Of a stretch of 64,000 nt of DNA, positions 8,445-16,206 are shown one piece after another. This DNA comes from Halobacterium sp. R2-5 (GTDB lineage: Archaea > Halobacteriota > Halobacteria > Halobacteriales > Halobacteriaceae), in NCBI RefSeq assembly GCF_011734195.1, contig NZ_JAANTH010000001.1:930001-994000 (forward strand), written 5' to 3'. The notes beneath the pieces were generated by a model. The model did not search any database. It was not told the origin of the DNA and saw only the letters and a program-made list of their open reading frames with translations. A program made the translations under genes and the position numbers. Each line of letters starts with the position of its first letter. The stretch's first letter is position 1.

Positions 8445-8930
8445 TCAGAACTCCGTCCGGTACTTCATCACGAACCGCGCGACGCCGAGCACCCACGCCG
8501 CGAGCCAGCAGAGCACGTAGCCGACGACGCCGGCGCGCAGCCGGAGCCGCCACGCGCTCATGTTCTCGTGAATCTCGTCGAGGTCGACGTCCTGATCGGG
8601 GTCGTTGTAGAGGTTGTACTCGCGTTTCGCGCGCAGGATGGGGACGATGCCGGTGAGCGCGAACGCCAGCAGCGCGTACGCCTGCACGCCGAAGAACGCG
8701 TGTAGCACCGCGAACCCGCCGAGCTGGTCGAACAGCTGCGGGACCATCCAGACGACGACCGGGACGGTGTTGAGCGCGAGCCCGACGAAGATGTACGAGA
8801 GGTGGTGCCTGAGCGTCCCCCACGTGACGGTCTCGGCGTCGATGATGATCCACGCGCCGTAGAGGTAGCACGGGAAGCTCGCGGTGACCAGCACCGCGGC
8901 GACGCTCGCCACCGTCACGTCCTCGACCAT
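8445..8930 (-). CDS. Conserved haloarchaeal membrane protein
   Basis: 161 residues with four predicted membrane helices (VASVAAVLVTASFPCYLYG; the segment around FVGLALNTVPVVVW; VQAYALLAFALTGIVPI; VGYVLCWLAAWVLGVA) and a charged internal loop KREYNLYNDPDQDVD. The start was set at MVEDVTVASV; an upstream extension is low-quality. It ends flush against the regulator's stop codon, tail to tail. It lies just before the cytochrome b complex genes, and small membrane proteins like it surround that operon, but no function can be assigned. Confidence 0.7.
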   Translation of the reverse strand: MVEDVTVASVAAVLVTASFPCYLYGAWIIIDAETVTWGTLRHHLSYIFVGLALNTVPVVVWMVPQLFDQLGGFAVLHAFFGVQAYALLAFALTGIVPILRAKREYNLYNDPDQDVDLDEIHENMSAWRLRLRAGVVGYVLCWLAAWVLGVARFVMKYRTEF

Positions 8931-9074
8931 GCCGAGCGATTCGCCCGGCGCGACTAAACGGGTTCGGCTTCTCCCGGACGGCGAAAACGTCGCGACGACC
9001 ACACCGCCGAGCAAGCAGCTGTCGACGTTTCAGCCTGCACAAGACGTTTACCGGCTTCTCGCGCAGACCGAGGT

Positions 9075-9509
9075 ATGTCTCCGACGCGCATCGCGGCCGT
9101 CGCCCTCCTCGTCGCCGTCGCGGGCTGTACCGGCCTCGCACCGCCTGACGGTGCGGGGACGACCGTACCCGCGACCGCACCGACCACCGAAGAGCCGACC
9201 GCCGAGACGACCCAGCCGCACACCGGCGTCGGCACTTCCCACGCGCCTGACCACCTGACCGTGCGCGCTGGCGCGGGCGTCGAGAACGTCACTGTGACGC
9301 TGGCGCCCGACGGAGACGACGGGACCCACGGGGTTCCGGCTGGCCGCGAGGTCGACCTCACGCGCGAGGTTCACGACCGCGGCCACGACGTCCACGTCGT
9401 CGTCGAGCGCGGCGGCGAAGTCGTCTACGAGGCGGATGTCCTCGGGTACGAGTACCACAGGGTGACCGTCGACCAGAACGACACCGACGTCACGATGTCT
9501 GTCGTGTAG
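9075..9509 (+). CDS. Secreted lipoprotein of unknown function
   Basis: 144 residues. The N-terminus is a short hydrophobic signal ending in a lipobox, AVAGC, so the mature protein probably begins at Cys18 and is lipid-anchored outside. A Thr/Pro-rich stretch (TTVPATAPTTEEPTAETTQP) is a likely glycosylated spacer. The remainder is a compact beta-rich domain with a YEYHRVTVDQND segment, perhaps immunoglobulin- or cupredoxin-like in fold but lacking a type 1 copper set. It precedes the cytochrome b operon on the same strand. Confidence 0.72.
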   Translation: MSPTRIAAVALLVAVAGCTGLAPPDGAGTTVPATAPTTEEPTAETTQPHTGVGTSHAPDHLTVRAGAGVENVTVTLAPDGDDGTHGVPAGREVDLTREVHDRGHDVHVVVERGGEVVYEADVLGYEYHRVTVDQNDTDVTMSVV

Positions 9510-9549
9510 GTCGGAAGCGTTTACCCGCTTCGCGCGCAACGCCGACGTG

Positions 9550-10419
9550 ATGACAGACTCCAACGCCGGCGGGGACGAGCCGTCCGCGCCGGACGAGGAG
9601 CCCGACGCCGAGACGCCGGCGGAACTCCGCGAGCAGGTCGAGTCGGAGTACGACTTCGAGGAGTTCGGCCCGCGCGAGATGGCCGAGATGTCCGCCGAGG
9701 AGTGGGACGCCGCCTTCGACCCCGACACGTGGATCACGGGCGAGCGGCTGCTCGACCGCGTCGAGGACGACCTCCGGCACCGCGTCGCCACTCGGGACGT
9801 GTTCGCGGTCGTCGAGCGCGACAGCATCGACGGCGAACCGGTCGTGCTCGCGTACTCCGACGAGGGGTACGCGGTCGTCTACGCCGACGGTACCGTCGAG
9901 GGCCGCGGCACCGTCCTCCGGGACGTGAAGCCGACGGTCGCGCTCTGCTCGATGGACGACTACGACGTCCCGGACGCCCCCGAGAGCGCGGGCCTCCCGG
10001 ACCCCCAGGAGGTCCCCGAGGGGAGCGGCGGCCTCGGTACGACGCTGCTCCAGTACATCGGCCTCGCGCAGGTCGTCGTCGGCGTCGTCCTCTTCCTCTC
10101 GCCGTTCGTGTACGACCCGCTCGTGCGCACGTGCGACCCGGTCGCTCCGGGGTCGACCGCGCGCGCCTGCTCGATTGGTGGGACGGCCCTGGAGCTGTAC
10201 CCGCTCGGCGACTCCGCCATCATCGCCGCCATCGCTGGCGTCGGGTTCGTGCTGTTCGGGGCGCTGATGCTGGTCGTCGTCGCGAACGCCCGGCTGTCCG
10301 ACCGCTTCCGCTCCGAGGAGTTCCGCAACCGCCTGCGCTCGGCCGGACTCGGCGACGGCGAGCGACCGTCGTTCGTGCCCGAGACGGACAGCCGCCGGGA
10401 CCGCTCGGACGGCCCCTGA
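9550..10419 (+). CDS. Conserved protein with cytoplasmic acidic domain and two membrane helices, cytochrome b operon-associated
   Basis: 289 residues (start at the ATG; a GTG lies one codon upstream). Residues 1-155 are soluble and very acidic, with a beta-rich central part (VFAVVERDSIDGEPVVLAYSDEGYAVVYADG). Two membrane helices follow near residues 171-188 and 222-245, separated by an external loop with two cysteines (RTCDPVAPGSTARAC) that could form a disulphide. It sits 85 bp upstream of the halocyanin gene of the cytochrome b complex cluster. I know no enzymatic function; an assembly or accessory subunit is the best inference. Confidence 0.68.
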   Translation: MTDSNAGGDEPSAPDEEPDAETPAELREQVESEYDFEEFGPREMAEMSAEEWDAAFDPDTWITGERLLDRVEDDLRHRVATRDVFAVVERDSIDGEPVVLAYSDEGYAVVYADGTVEGRGTVLRDVKPTVALCSMDDYDVPDAPESAGLPDPQEVPEGSGGLGTTLLQYIGLAQVVVGVVLFLSPFVYDPLVRTCDPVAPGSTARACSIGGTALELYPLGDSAIIAAIAGVGFVLFGALMLVVVANARLSDRFRSEEFRNRLRSAGLGDGERPSFVPETDSRRDRSDGP

Positions 10420-10504
10420 ACGCCGTCTGAGCCCCGGTACCGCGGGTCTCCTCCCGGACAGCCATCGGTGGGTTTATGCGGATGCCATCCTGATTCAGGA
10501 CTGT

Positions 10505-11209
10505 ATGAAGAGGCGGGACTTTCTGAAGATTGCGACCGGTTCGGCCGGCGGCGCTGCAGCCATCGGCGCAGCCGGCGCTCGGTCGTCCTCCACGTCCGCC
10601 GCCGTCCAGGAGGGCGAAGGGAACAACACGACCTCCGGGAACGGCACCGCCGAGAACGGGACTGCACAGAACGGCACGGAGCAGTCCGGCGACGGCGAGG
10701 GCGAGAGCGGGGACGGTGAACTCCCGGGCGCTGGGACGACGAAGACCGTCACGGTCGGTCCCGGCGGAAACAACGTCTTCGAACCCGAGACCGTCTACAT
10801 CCAGCCGGGAGCGACGGTCGAGTGGGTCTGGGACTCCGACGGCCACAACGTCGCACCCGACGGCATCCCGGACGGCGCCAGCTGGGAGGGCCACGAGCCC
10901 ATCGAGAACAGCGGGTTCGAGTACAGCCACACGTTCGAGGGGCCGACCGGCGAGTACAACTACGTCTGCACGCCGCACGCCCAACTCGGCATGGTTGGTA
11001 CTGTGGTCGTCAACGAGAGCGGACAGGCACCCAGTGGCGGAGGCGAAGGCGGCGCAGCCGGGCCCGACCCCCACGACATGGGGGTTCCGTTCCACCCGCA
11101 CTTCGTGGGCATCGCGACCATCCTGATGATGCTCGTCTCGCTCGTCTACACGTTCTTCGTCCTCAAGTACGGCGAATCGTCGAACGCGAGCGCACCCAAC
11201 AAGCAATAA
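10505..11209 (+). CDS. hcp: Membrane-anchored halocyanin (type 1 copper protein)
   Basis: 234 residues. A twin-arginine signal (KRRDFLK) exports the folded protein. A Thr/Asn/Gly-rich linker with NGT sequons (residues 38-72) is followed by the cupredoxin domain (about 78-170) with copper ligands His114, Cys155, His158 and Met163 (CTPHAQLGM). A C-terminal helix (GIATILMMLVSLVYTFFVL) anchors it. It is one base from the next gene and precedes the Rieske and cytochrome b genes, so it likely takes the place of cytochrome c as electron acceptor from the Rieske protein, carrying electrons to a terminal oxidase. Confidence 0.9.
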   Translation: MKRRDFLKIATGSAGGAAAIGAAGARSSSTSAAVQEGEGNNTTSGNGTAENGTAQNGTEQSGDGEGESGDGELPGAGTTKTVTVGPGGNNVFEPETVYIQPGATVEWVWDSDGHNVAPDGIPDGASWEGHEPIENSGFEYSHTFEGPTGEYNYVCTPHAQLGMVGTVVVNESGQAPSGGGEGGAAGPDPHDMGVPFHPHFVGIATILMMLVSLVYTFFVLKYGESSNASAPNKQ

Positions 11210-11210
11210 T

Positions 11211-11597
11211 ATGTCCTCGAAAGGCTCCAACTACGGCGACATCCACCGGTACGAGCCCGCGCGCGAGAGCACGGCGGCCGCGATCGCCATCGTGTTGCTG
11301 ACGCTCGTGGAGATCGCGTTCGTGGCGGTGTTCGCGTACGGCCTCATCACCGGCTGGGGCGTCGACCCCGTCGGGAACATGTACCTCGGGTTCCTCCTCG
11401 CGGCGATCTTCATCGACCTCTCGTTCGTCCTCCTCCTCTACCGCAAGGAGTTCCTGCCGGACGTGATGATCGTGAAGAAGCGCCGCCGCAAGTGGGAGGA
11501 CCTCTACGTCCGCGAGGACCAGGCCGACGGCGTCTCCGCGGTCGGCGACGTGGCTGAACAGTTCAAGAAGGCAGTTTACCCCTACTACAAGAAGTAA
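11211..11597 (+). CDS. Small two-helix membrane protein of the cytochrome b complex operon
   Basis: 128 residues with two membrane helices (AIAIVLLTLVEIAFVAVFAYGL and MYLGFLLAAIFIDLSFVLLLY), a basic patch KKRRRKWED after the second, and a C-terminal cytoplasmic tail ending YPYYKK. It lies between the halocyanin (1-bp gap) and Rieske (2-bp gap) genes, so it is almost certainly co-transcribed with them. Its conserved position suggests a supernumerary subunit of the quinol oxidising complex; no cofactor motif is present. Confidence 0.75.
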   Translation: MSSKGSNYGDIHRYEPARESTAAAIAIVLLTLVEIAFVAVFAYGLITGWGVDPVGNMYLGFLLAAIFIDLSFVLLLYRKEFLPDVMIVKKRRRKWEDLYVREDQADGVSAVGDVAEQFKKAVYPYYKK

Positions 11598-11599
11598 CA

Positions 11600-12433
11600 A
11601 TGTCTGACAAGTACCCAGAGAGTTCGGGACGCCGCCGGTTCGTCAAAGGCGTCGTCGGCAGTGCGGGCGTCGCCGGCATCGGCACTGCCGGCGTCGCCAG
11701 CATCGACATGGTCACCAACCAGTCGGGGTCCGGCGGCGGCCAGACGACGTACTTCGGCGTCGAGAACACCGGCGGGCCGGCCCCGCGTGCGATGCCGATG
11801 GTCCCCATCGAAATCGACGACGAGGGGTACCTCCGCGGCGTCTACCCCGAAATCCAGGAAGTCGAACAGCAGGGCCAGACCGTCGAGGTCGCCCGCGAAG
11901 ACCTCGGCGGCATCACGTACGCCACGGACTGGTTCCAGTACTGCGGCATTCAGGACTACCAGGGCCTCCAGCCGAGCTACGACGGCGACAACTACTTCCG
12001 GTACGCCGGCGGCGCCAGCTCCTACGACTGGCAGCCGTCCTCGGGCCAGGTCCACGTCGACGACTTCTCCGACTACGACACGTGGGAGAACGACTACGGC
12101 GAGGGCGCCATCGGGAAGCCGGCGTCGGTCACGTGGCGCTCCCAGGACACCGACAACTCGATTCCGGTGCAGGTCATCCGGAGCACGCTCCTTGAGGACG
12201 CCGTCGCGAACGCCGACGGCGAGGTCGGCGACTGGCTGGACGCGGCGACCACGGACGGCTTCATGGCGTTCCTCAACAAGTGCACGCACTACTGCTGTGT
12301 CCCCGGCTACCGAACCTCGAACTACGAGGGTGCCGGCGACAAGATTTACTGCGCGTGCCACCAATCTGTGTACGACCCGTACAGCATCGTCAAGCGCAGC
12401 TTCACGGCGTACCCGCGCCCGGAGGACGGATAG
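11600..12433 (+). CDS. petA: Rieske iron-sulfur protein of cytochrome b complex
   Basis: 277 residues. A Tat-type N-terminus (GRRRFVKG) followed by a hydrophobic stretch anchors and exports it. The 2Fe-2S site is formed by Cys228 and His230 (CTHYCC) and Cys251 and His254 (CACHQS); Cys233 and Cys253 are the expected disulphide. Compared with the textbook CTHLGC box, the glycine is replaced by an additional cysteine (Cys232), and the second box has QS instead of GS. The segment between the signal and cluster is longer than usual, about 185 residues. It transfers electrons from quinol to halocyanin. Confidence 0.93.
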   Translation: MSDKYPESSGRRRFVKGVVGSAGVAGIGTAGVASIDMVTNQSGSGGGQTTYFGVENTGGPAPRAMPMVPIEIDDEGYLRGVYPEIQEVEQQGQTVEVAREDLGGITYATDWFQYCGIQDYQGLQPSYDGDNYFRYAGGASSYDWQPSSGQVHVDDFSDYDTWENDYGEGAIGKPASVTWRSQDTDNSIPVQVIRSTLLEDAVANADGEVGDWLDAATTDGFMAFLNKCTHYCCVPGYRTSNYEGAGDKIYCACHQSVYDPYSIVKRSFTAYPRPEDG

Positions 12434-13246
12434 ATGAGCGTCGAACGCAAGGACGACCACGACCACGACGCGTGGCTGGAGGAGAAAGACCTCACGCCCA
12501 TCGAGCAGACGTTCCTCACGACGCTCGTCTGGCTCGACAAGCGGCTGCGGCTCGTCGACTACCTCGAGCTGCTGGAGTCGCTTTACTACCGGGTCAACCT
12601 CCAGATGCCGAAGAGCCACACCGAGCAGTACAACCTCGACAACAAGTTCTGGTACTGGTACCCGCTGTACTCGCTGGGGTTCTTCTCGACGGTGGCGTAC
12701 ATCGTCGCGGCGATATCCGGCGCGTTACTCGGGTTCTACTACTCGCCGTCGACGGCCGCCGGCGCCGTCGACATCGAGGGTGCGACGGTCGCGTACAGCA
12801 CCATCACCGTCATCATGACCGAGTTGAACTTCGGGTTCTTCATGCGGTCGCTCCACCGGTGGGCGGCGCAGGTGATGACCGCCGCGGTGTTCCTCCACAT
12901 GCTGCGCGTCTACTTCACGGGCGCGTACAAGGAGCCCCGCGAGGTCAACTGGATCATCGGCATCATCCTGCTCAGCCTCACGATGGTCTTCGGGTACACT
13001 GGCTACCTGCTCCCGTGGGACCAGCTCGCGTACTGGGCCGGCCAGATTGGCGTCGAGATGGCGCTCTCGATTCCGCTCATCGGCGAATGGGTCGCACAGC
13101 TCGTGTTCGGTGGCTTCTCGCTCGGCCAGCCGACACTCCAACGCATGTACATCATCCACGTGTTCCTGCTCCCGTTCGTGGTGACGACGGTCATCGCCAT
13201 CCACCTCGGACTGGTCTGGATGCAGGGCATCGCGGAACCCCACTAG
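12434..13246 (+). CDS. petB: Cytochrome b, N-terminal four-helix subunit (b6-like)
   Basis: 270 residues with an acidic N-terminal extension of about 70 residues before the first membrane helix. The haem ligands are visible: His141 and His155 in one helix (LHRWAAQVMTAAVFLH, 13 residues between) and His242 and His257 in another (IHVFLLPFVVTTVIAIH, 14 between). The 13/14 spacing and the split from subunit IV resemble the cytochrome b6f type. LLPWDQ marks the quinol-site loop. Starts directly at the Rieske stop codon, and the next gene follows after 4 bp. Confidence 0.94.
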   Translation: MSVERKDDHDHDAWLEEKDLTPIEQTFLTTLVWLDKRLRLVDYLELLESLYYRVNLQMPKSHTEQYNLDNKFWYWYPLYSLGFFSTVAYIVAAISGALLGFYYSPSTAAGAVDIEGATVAYSTITVIMTELNFGFFMRSLHRWAAQVMTAAVFLHMLRVYFTGAYKEPREVNWIIGIILLSLTMVFGYTGYLLPWDQLAYWAGQIGVEMALSIPLIGEWVAQLVFGGFSLGQPTLQRMYIIHVFLLPFVVTTVIAIHLGLVWMQGIAEPH

Positions 13247-13250
13247 AACA

Positions 13251-14012
13251 ATGGCAGACGAACCCAACGACGACGCGGCGCGCACCGACGGCACGGGCAT
13301 CGTTCCGCCGGACGACGAGACGCCGACGTGGCGCGAACGCAAGGAACGCACCACGGGGCTCTCCCGGCTGACGTACGAGTACTTCGAGCGCTCCCGGCGC
13401 GAGGACCAGGACCTCCGCGAGGAGTCCGACTACGTGGAACGCGACGTGCTCGCGTTCCCCGTCTGGCCTCACGAGCTCATCCGGAACCTCGCGCTCACGA
13501 GCTTCTTCGTCGGGATGATCTTCTTCCTGGCGGCGACGCTGCCGCCCCACCTGGGGGCGCCGGCGAACCCGAGCCAGACGCCGAGTATCATCCTGCCGGA
13601 CTGGTACCTCTACTGGTCGTTCGGCCTGCTGAAGCTCGGTCCGCTGAACCCCGACCTCGCCATCCTCGGCGGGGACAAACTGATGGCCGACCGCACGTAC
13701 GGCGTGCTCGCGAACGTCGTGGTAGTCGGGTTCATCGCCATCGTGCCGTTCCTCAACAAGGGGAGCGCGCGCCGTCCCGTCGAGCAGCCGTTCTGGGCGG
13801 CCGTCGGCGTCATGGGCGTCGTCTTCGCGGTGCTCATCAGCGCGCTGTCCATCAAGAACCTCACCCCCATCGACCCGCACCTGCTGTTCGACCTGACGTT
13901 CCTCGTCCCGCCGGTCGCGGGCGGTATCGCGTACGCGATATTCAAGACGATGCGCGAGGGGTACATGTACGACCTCAACCGCCGGTACTACAAGCTCCGC
14001 CCGCCGAAGTAA
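13251..14012 (+). CDS. petD: Cytochrome b, C-terminal subunit (subunit IV-like)
   Basis: 253 residues. A soluble acidic N-terminus (1-75) is followed by three to four membrane helices. The quinol-oxidation motif normally written PEWY is present as PDWY (residues 116-119, ILPDWYLYWSFGLLK). The C-terminus is basic (YDLNRRYYKLRPPK). Together with the preceding gene it makes one full cytochrome b. Last gene of the tight cluster; a 123-bp gap separates it from two small membrane protein genes. Confidence 0.92.
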   Translation: MADEPNDDAARTDGTGIVPPDDETPTWRERKERTTGLSRLTYEYFERSRREDQDLREESDYVERDVLAFPVWPHELIRNLALTSFFVGMIFFLAATLPPHLGAPANPSQTPSIILPDWYLYWSFGLLKLGPLNPDLAILGGDKLMADRTYGVLANVVVVGFIAIVPFLNKGSARRPVEQPFWAAVGVMGVVFAVLISALSIKNLTPIDPHLLFDLTFLVPPVAGGIAYAIFKTMREGYMYDLNRRYYKLRPPK

Positions 14013-14135
14013 CCGGTTTCTCGTCCCGCCTCGACGCCGCTCTTCGCTCGTTTTGCTCTCCTCCGTTCACCTACCCGGCGCCGCCGCTCGTGTCGACCGC
14101 GAGAGTGAAGTGTCGGCCGGACGTTCCTCCGACTA

Positions 14136-14429
14136 ATGGGTGACGACGAACGCGGCCGGGAGGTGGTCGTGCCCGACCGGCTGTACAAGTCAGTGACCGT
14201 CTTCTCCACGCTGTTCGCCATCGTCGCCGTCGTCCTCGGGTTCGTCTCGCTGGACTCGGCGACGAACGCGGGCCGCGCTGCGCCGAGCGAGGTGAACGTC
14301 GTGCTCGCCGTCCTCGGCGTCGGGCTCATCGCAGCGGGCGGTCTCGTGTACGCGTTCTCCTCGCGGTTCCGCGCCAGCGGAATGGCAAAGGATAAAGACA
14401 GCGGCGACGAACCTTCAGATAATGGCTGA
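14136..14429 (+). CDS. Small membrane protein downstream of cytochrome b operon (first of a coupled pair)
   Basis: 97 residues with two membrane helices (KSVTVFSTLFAIVAVVLGFV and VVLAVLGVGLIAAGGLVYAF) joined by a short outside loop. The acidic/basic C-terminal tail overlaps the next gene by 8 bp, implying coupled translation. Position after the cytochrome b genes is the only functional clue. A possible separate promoter is not obvious in the 123-bp gap. Confidence 0.7.
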   Translation: MGDDERGREVVVPDRLYKSVTVFSTLFAIVAVVLGFVSLDSATNAGRAAPSEVNVVLAVLGVGLIAAGGLVYAFSSRFRASGMAKDKDSGDEPSDNG

Positions 14430-14682
14430 CGAGTTCGCGAAAGGGCTCGGCCTGTTGACGGGCGCGGGCCTCATCTGGATGGTGCTTGCGGGCTGGTACA
14501 AGACGCCGAGTTTCACCGGTGCACAGCTCACGGGCGCGCCGCCGAGCGACCTCTCGATGCTCGGCGAGCTCGCGGTGATACTGCTCGAGTCGATGTTCTG
14601 GCTGGCGGTCTTCGGCGCCATCCTGTTCTGGGTCGGCGTGCCGCTCGGCCGCGAGGCGTACGCGCGAGTGTCCGGCGAGTAA
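14422..14682 (+). CDS. Small membrane protein downstream of cytochrome b operon (second of a coupled pair)
   Basis: 86 residues with two predicted membrane helices (LLTGAGLIWMVLAGWY and LAVILLESMFWLAVFGAILFWVGVPLG). No cofactor-binding residue stands out. It overlaps the preceding gene by 8 bp and is followed by a 168-bp gap with no gene. Likely an accessory protein of the same respiratory cluster, by position only. Confidence 0.7.
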   Translation: MADEFAKGLGLLTGAGLIWMVLAGWYKTPSFTGAQLTGAPPSDLSMLGELAVILLESMFWLAVFGAILFWVGVPLGREAYARVSGE

Positions 14683-14850
14683 CCGGCGACCGTTCTTCTT
14701 CCGCCCGAGTCACCAGCGGTAGCGCGCTCGATTCGACAGCGAGTGCTCCGCGTCTCGGTCGGCAGTCGGGCGGAGCGACGGCGAGAACAGCGGGGGTTCG
14801 ACGTCGACGCGTCGCTCGCTCGGAAGAGAACGCGAGAGGAGAGGGCCGCC

Positions 14851-15291
14851 TCAGACGACCTGCGCCCAGTACGGCTTGATGAGGAAGAACACCGAGAGGT
14901 AGGCGGCGTACAGGAACGTGAACGCCGCGGCGACGAGCGCGCCCTTCGGGGCTTCGAGGTCGTAGCCCTCGCGCGCTTCGACCTTGCGGGCTTCGACCTC
15001 GAAGAAGTCAGCGATGAACGTGCTGAGCACGAGAATGGACAGCACCATCCCGCTGTGGTGGTGCAGGGTCAGGTAGTAGAAGCTCAGCAGGACGAGCCCC
15101 CACGTCGTGAACGCGTGGAACGGGTGCCAGGAGATGGCGTCCGCGCCGTCCTCGGCCTGCTGCTCGTGGGCAGCGTGGGCGACGCGCCGGCTGACGAAGT
15201 TCAACACGACCATGAGCAACACGACGTACTCGATGTAGGGCGCGAGTATCGCGTCGAGTGGCCCGAAGAGCGTGACCGATGGAACTGCCAT
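14851..15291 (-). CDS. Histidine-containing small membrane protein near cytochrome b operon
   Basis: 146 residues with about four membrane helices: PYIEYVVLLMVVLNFV, an amphipathic HAAHEQQAEDGAD loop, WGLVLLSFYYLTLHHHSGMVLSILVLSTF and VAAAFTFLYAAYLSVFFLI. The in-membrane LHHHSG cluster could bind haem or metal, but this is unproven. It points toward the cytochrome b operon from the other strand (tail to tail with the small protein at 14682). Start ATG is 45 bp from the neighbouring NAD-kinase-like gene. Confidence 0.7.
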   Translation of the reverse strand: MAVPSVTLFGPLDAILAPYIEYVVLLMVVLNFVSRRVAHAAHEQQAEDGADAISWHPFHAFTTWGLVLLSFYYLTLHHHSGMVLSILVLSTFIADFFEVEARKVEAREGYDLEAPKGALVAAAFTFLYAAYLSVFFLIKPYWAQVV

Positions 15292-15336
15292 AGGCGTTGC
15301 TCGGTCTGTCGCGGTATTATGTCTTTTCCAATGCGC

Positions 15337-16125
15337 TCACGCGAAACCCGCGGGTCGAGACGCCGCGACGACCGCGACTTCGAACGGGGCCCCCCAGTCG
15401 AGTTCGACGGGGACGCCGGGCTCGGCGAGTCCGTGCTCGCGACCGTCGACGAGTAGTGCGACGTCGGCGTCCTCGCGGACGACCTCCAGCGACGCCGGCG
15501 CGTCGAGCACCCACTGCGTGCGCTCGACGCGGAACGGTGAGATGGGGACGACTGCGAGCGCGCCGGCGTCCGCGGACAGCAGCGGCCCGCCGGCGTCCGC
15601 AGCGTACCCGTGGCTGCCCGCGGGCGTCGCGACGACGACGCCGTCCGCGCGCACCTCGTCCACGCTGCGGCCGCGCGTGGCGACCGCGTACTCGGAGATG
15701 CGCGCTGGTTCGTCGGTCACGAGCATCACGTCCGCGAGCGCGCGCACGTCCGCCTCGCCGGCGGTGACCGACAGCGTCGGCCGCTCGCGGACCTCGTAGT
15801 CGCCGGCCGCGAGCGCGGTGAGCGCGTCCGGGAGGTCGTCTCGTTCGACCCCACCGTACTCGCGGCCCGCGGCGACCGGGAGCACGGACGTGCTGCCGGG
15901 CCGCTCGGCGTGCTGCCCGCTCGTGGATGCGGACGCGGCGGTCTGGTGGACGCCGACACCGGCGGCGAGCGCGTCGAGGACCGCGGCCTCCCCGATGGCG
16001 GCGACGACGTCGACCGCGCTCTCGTCGAGCGCGGCCTCGCCGGTTACCGCCTCGCTGCCGGCGTCCCGTATCGCGTCCGCGGCGCCGTCCGCGCCGTCGC
16101 CGAGCACGCCGACGCGCGCGGTCAC
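15337..16125 (-). CDS. NAD kinase-like protein lacking the GGDGT loop
   Basis: 262 residues from a GTG start (upstream in-frame TTG rejected). The C-terminal half carries the NAD kinase substrate motif DGVVVATPAGSHGYAADAGG (residues 161-180) and a VDGRE strand. The N-terminal half is degenerate: where NAD kinases have the phosphate-binding GGDGT, it has VVAAIGEAAV (about 41-49). This suggests a paralogue that binds a dinucleotide without normal kinase activity, or a diverged enzyme. It lies between a membrane protein and an M28 peptidase, with no informative operon partner. Confidence 0.7.
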   Translation of the reverse strand: MTARVGVLGDGADGAADAIRDAGSEAVTGEAALDESAVDVVAAIGEAAVLDALAAGVGVHQTAASASTSGQHAERPGSTSVLPVAAGREYGGVERDDLPDALTALAAGDYEVRERPTLSVTAGEADVRALADVMLVTDEPARISEYAVATRGRSVDEVRADGVVVATPAGSHGYAADAGGPLLSADAGALAVVPISPFRVERTQWVLDAPASLEVVREDADVALLVDGREHGLAEPGVPVELDWGAPFEVAVVAASRPAGFA

Positions 16126-16206
16126 CGCGCCACCCCGCGCCGAGTCGTCTCGCTCATCGTCGGAACGCGGGGCCGGCAGTCGCAAAAAGGCTACGGGCTG
16201 GGCGCG

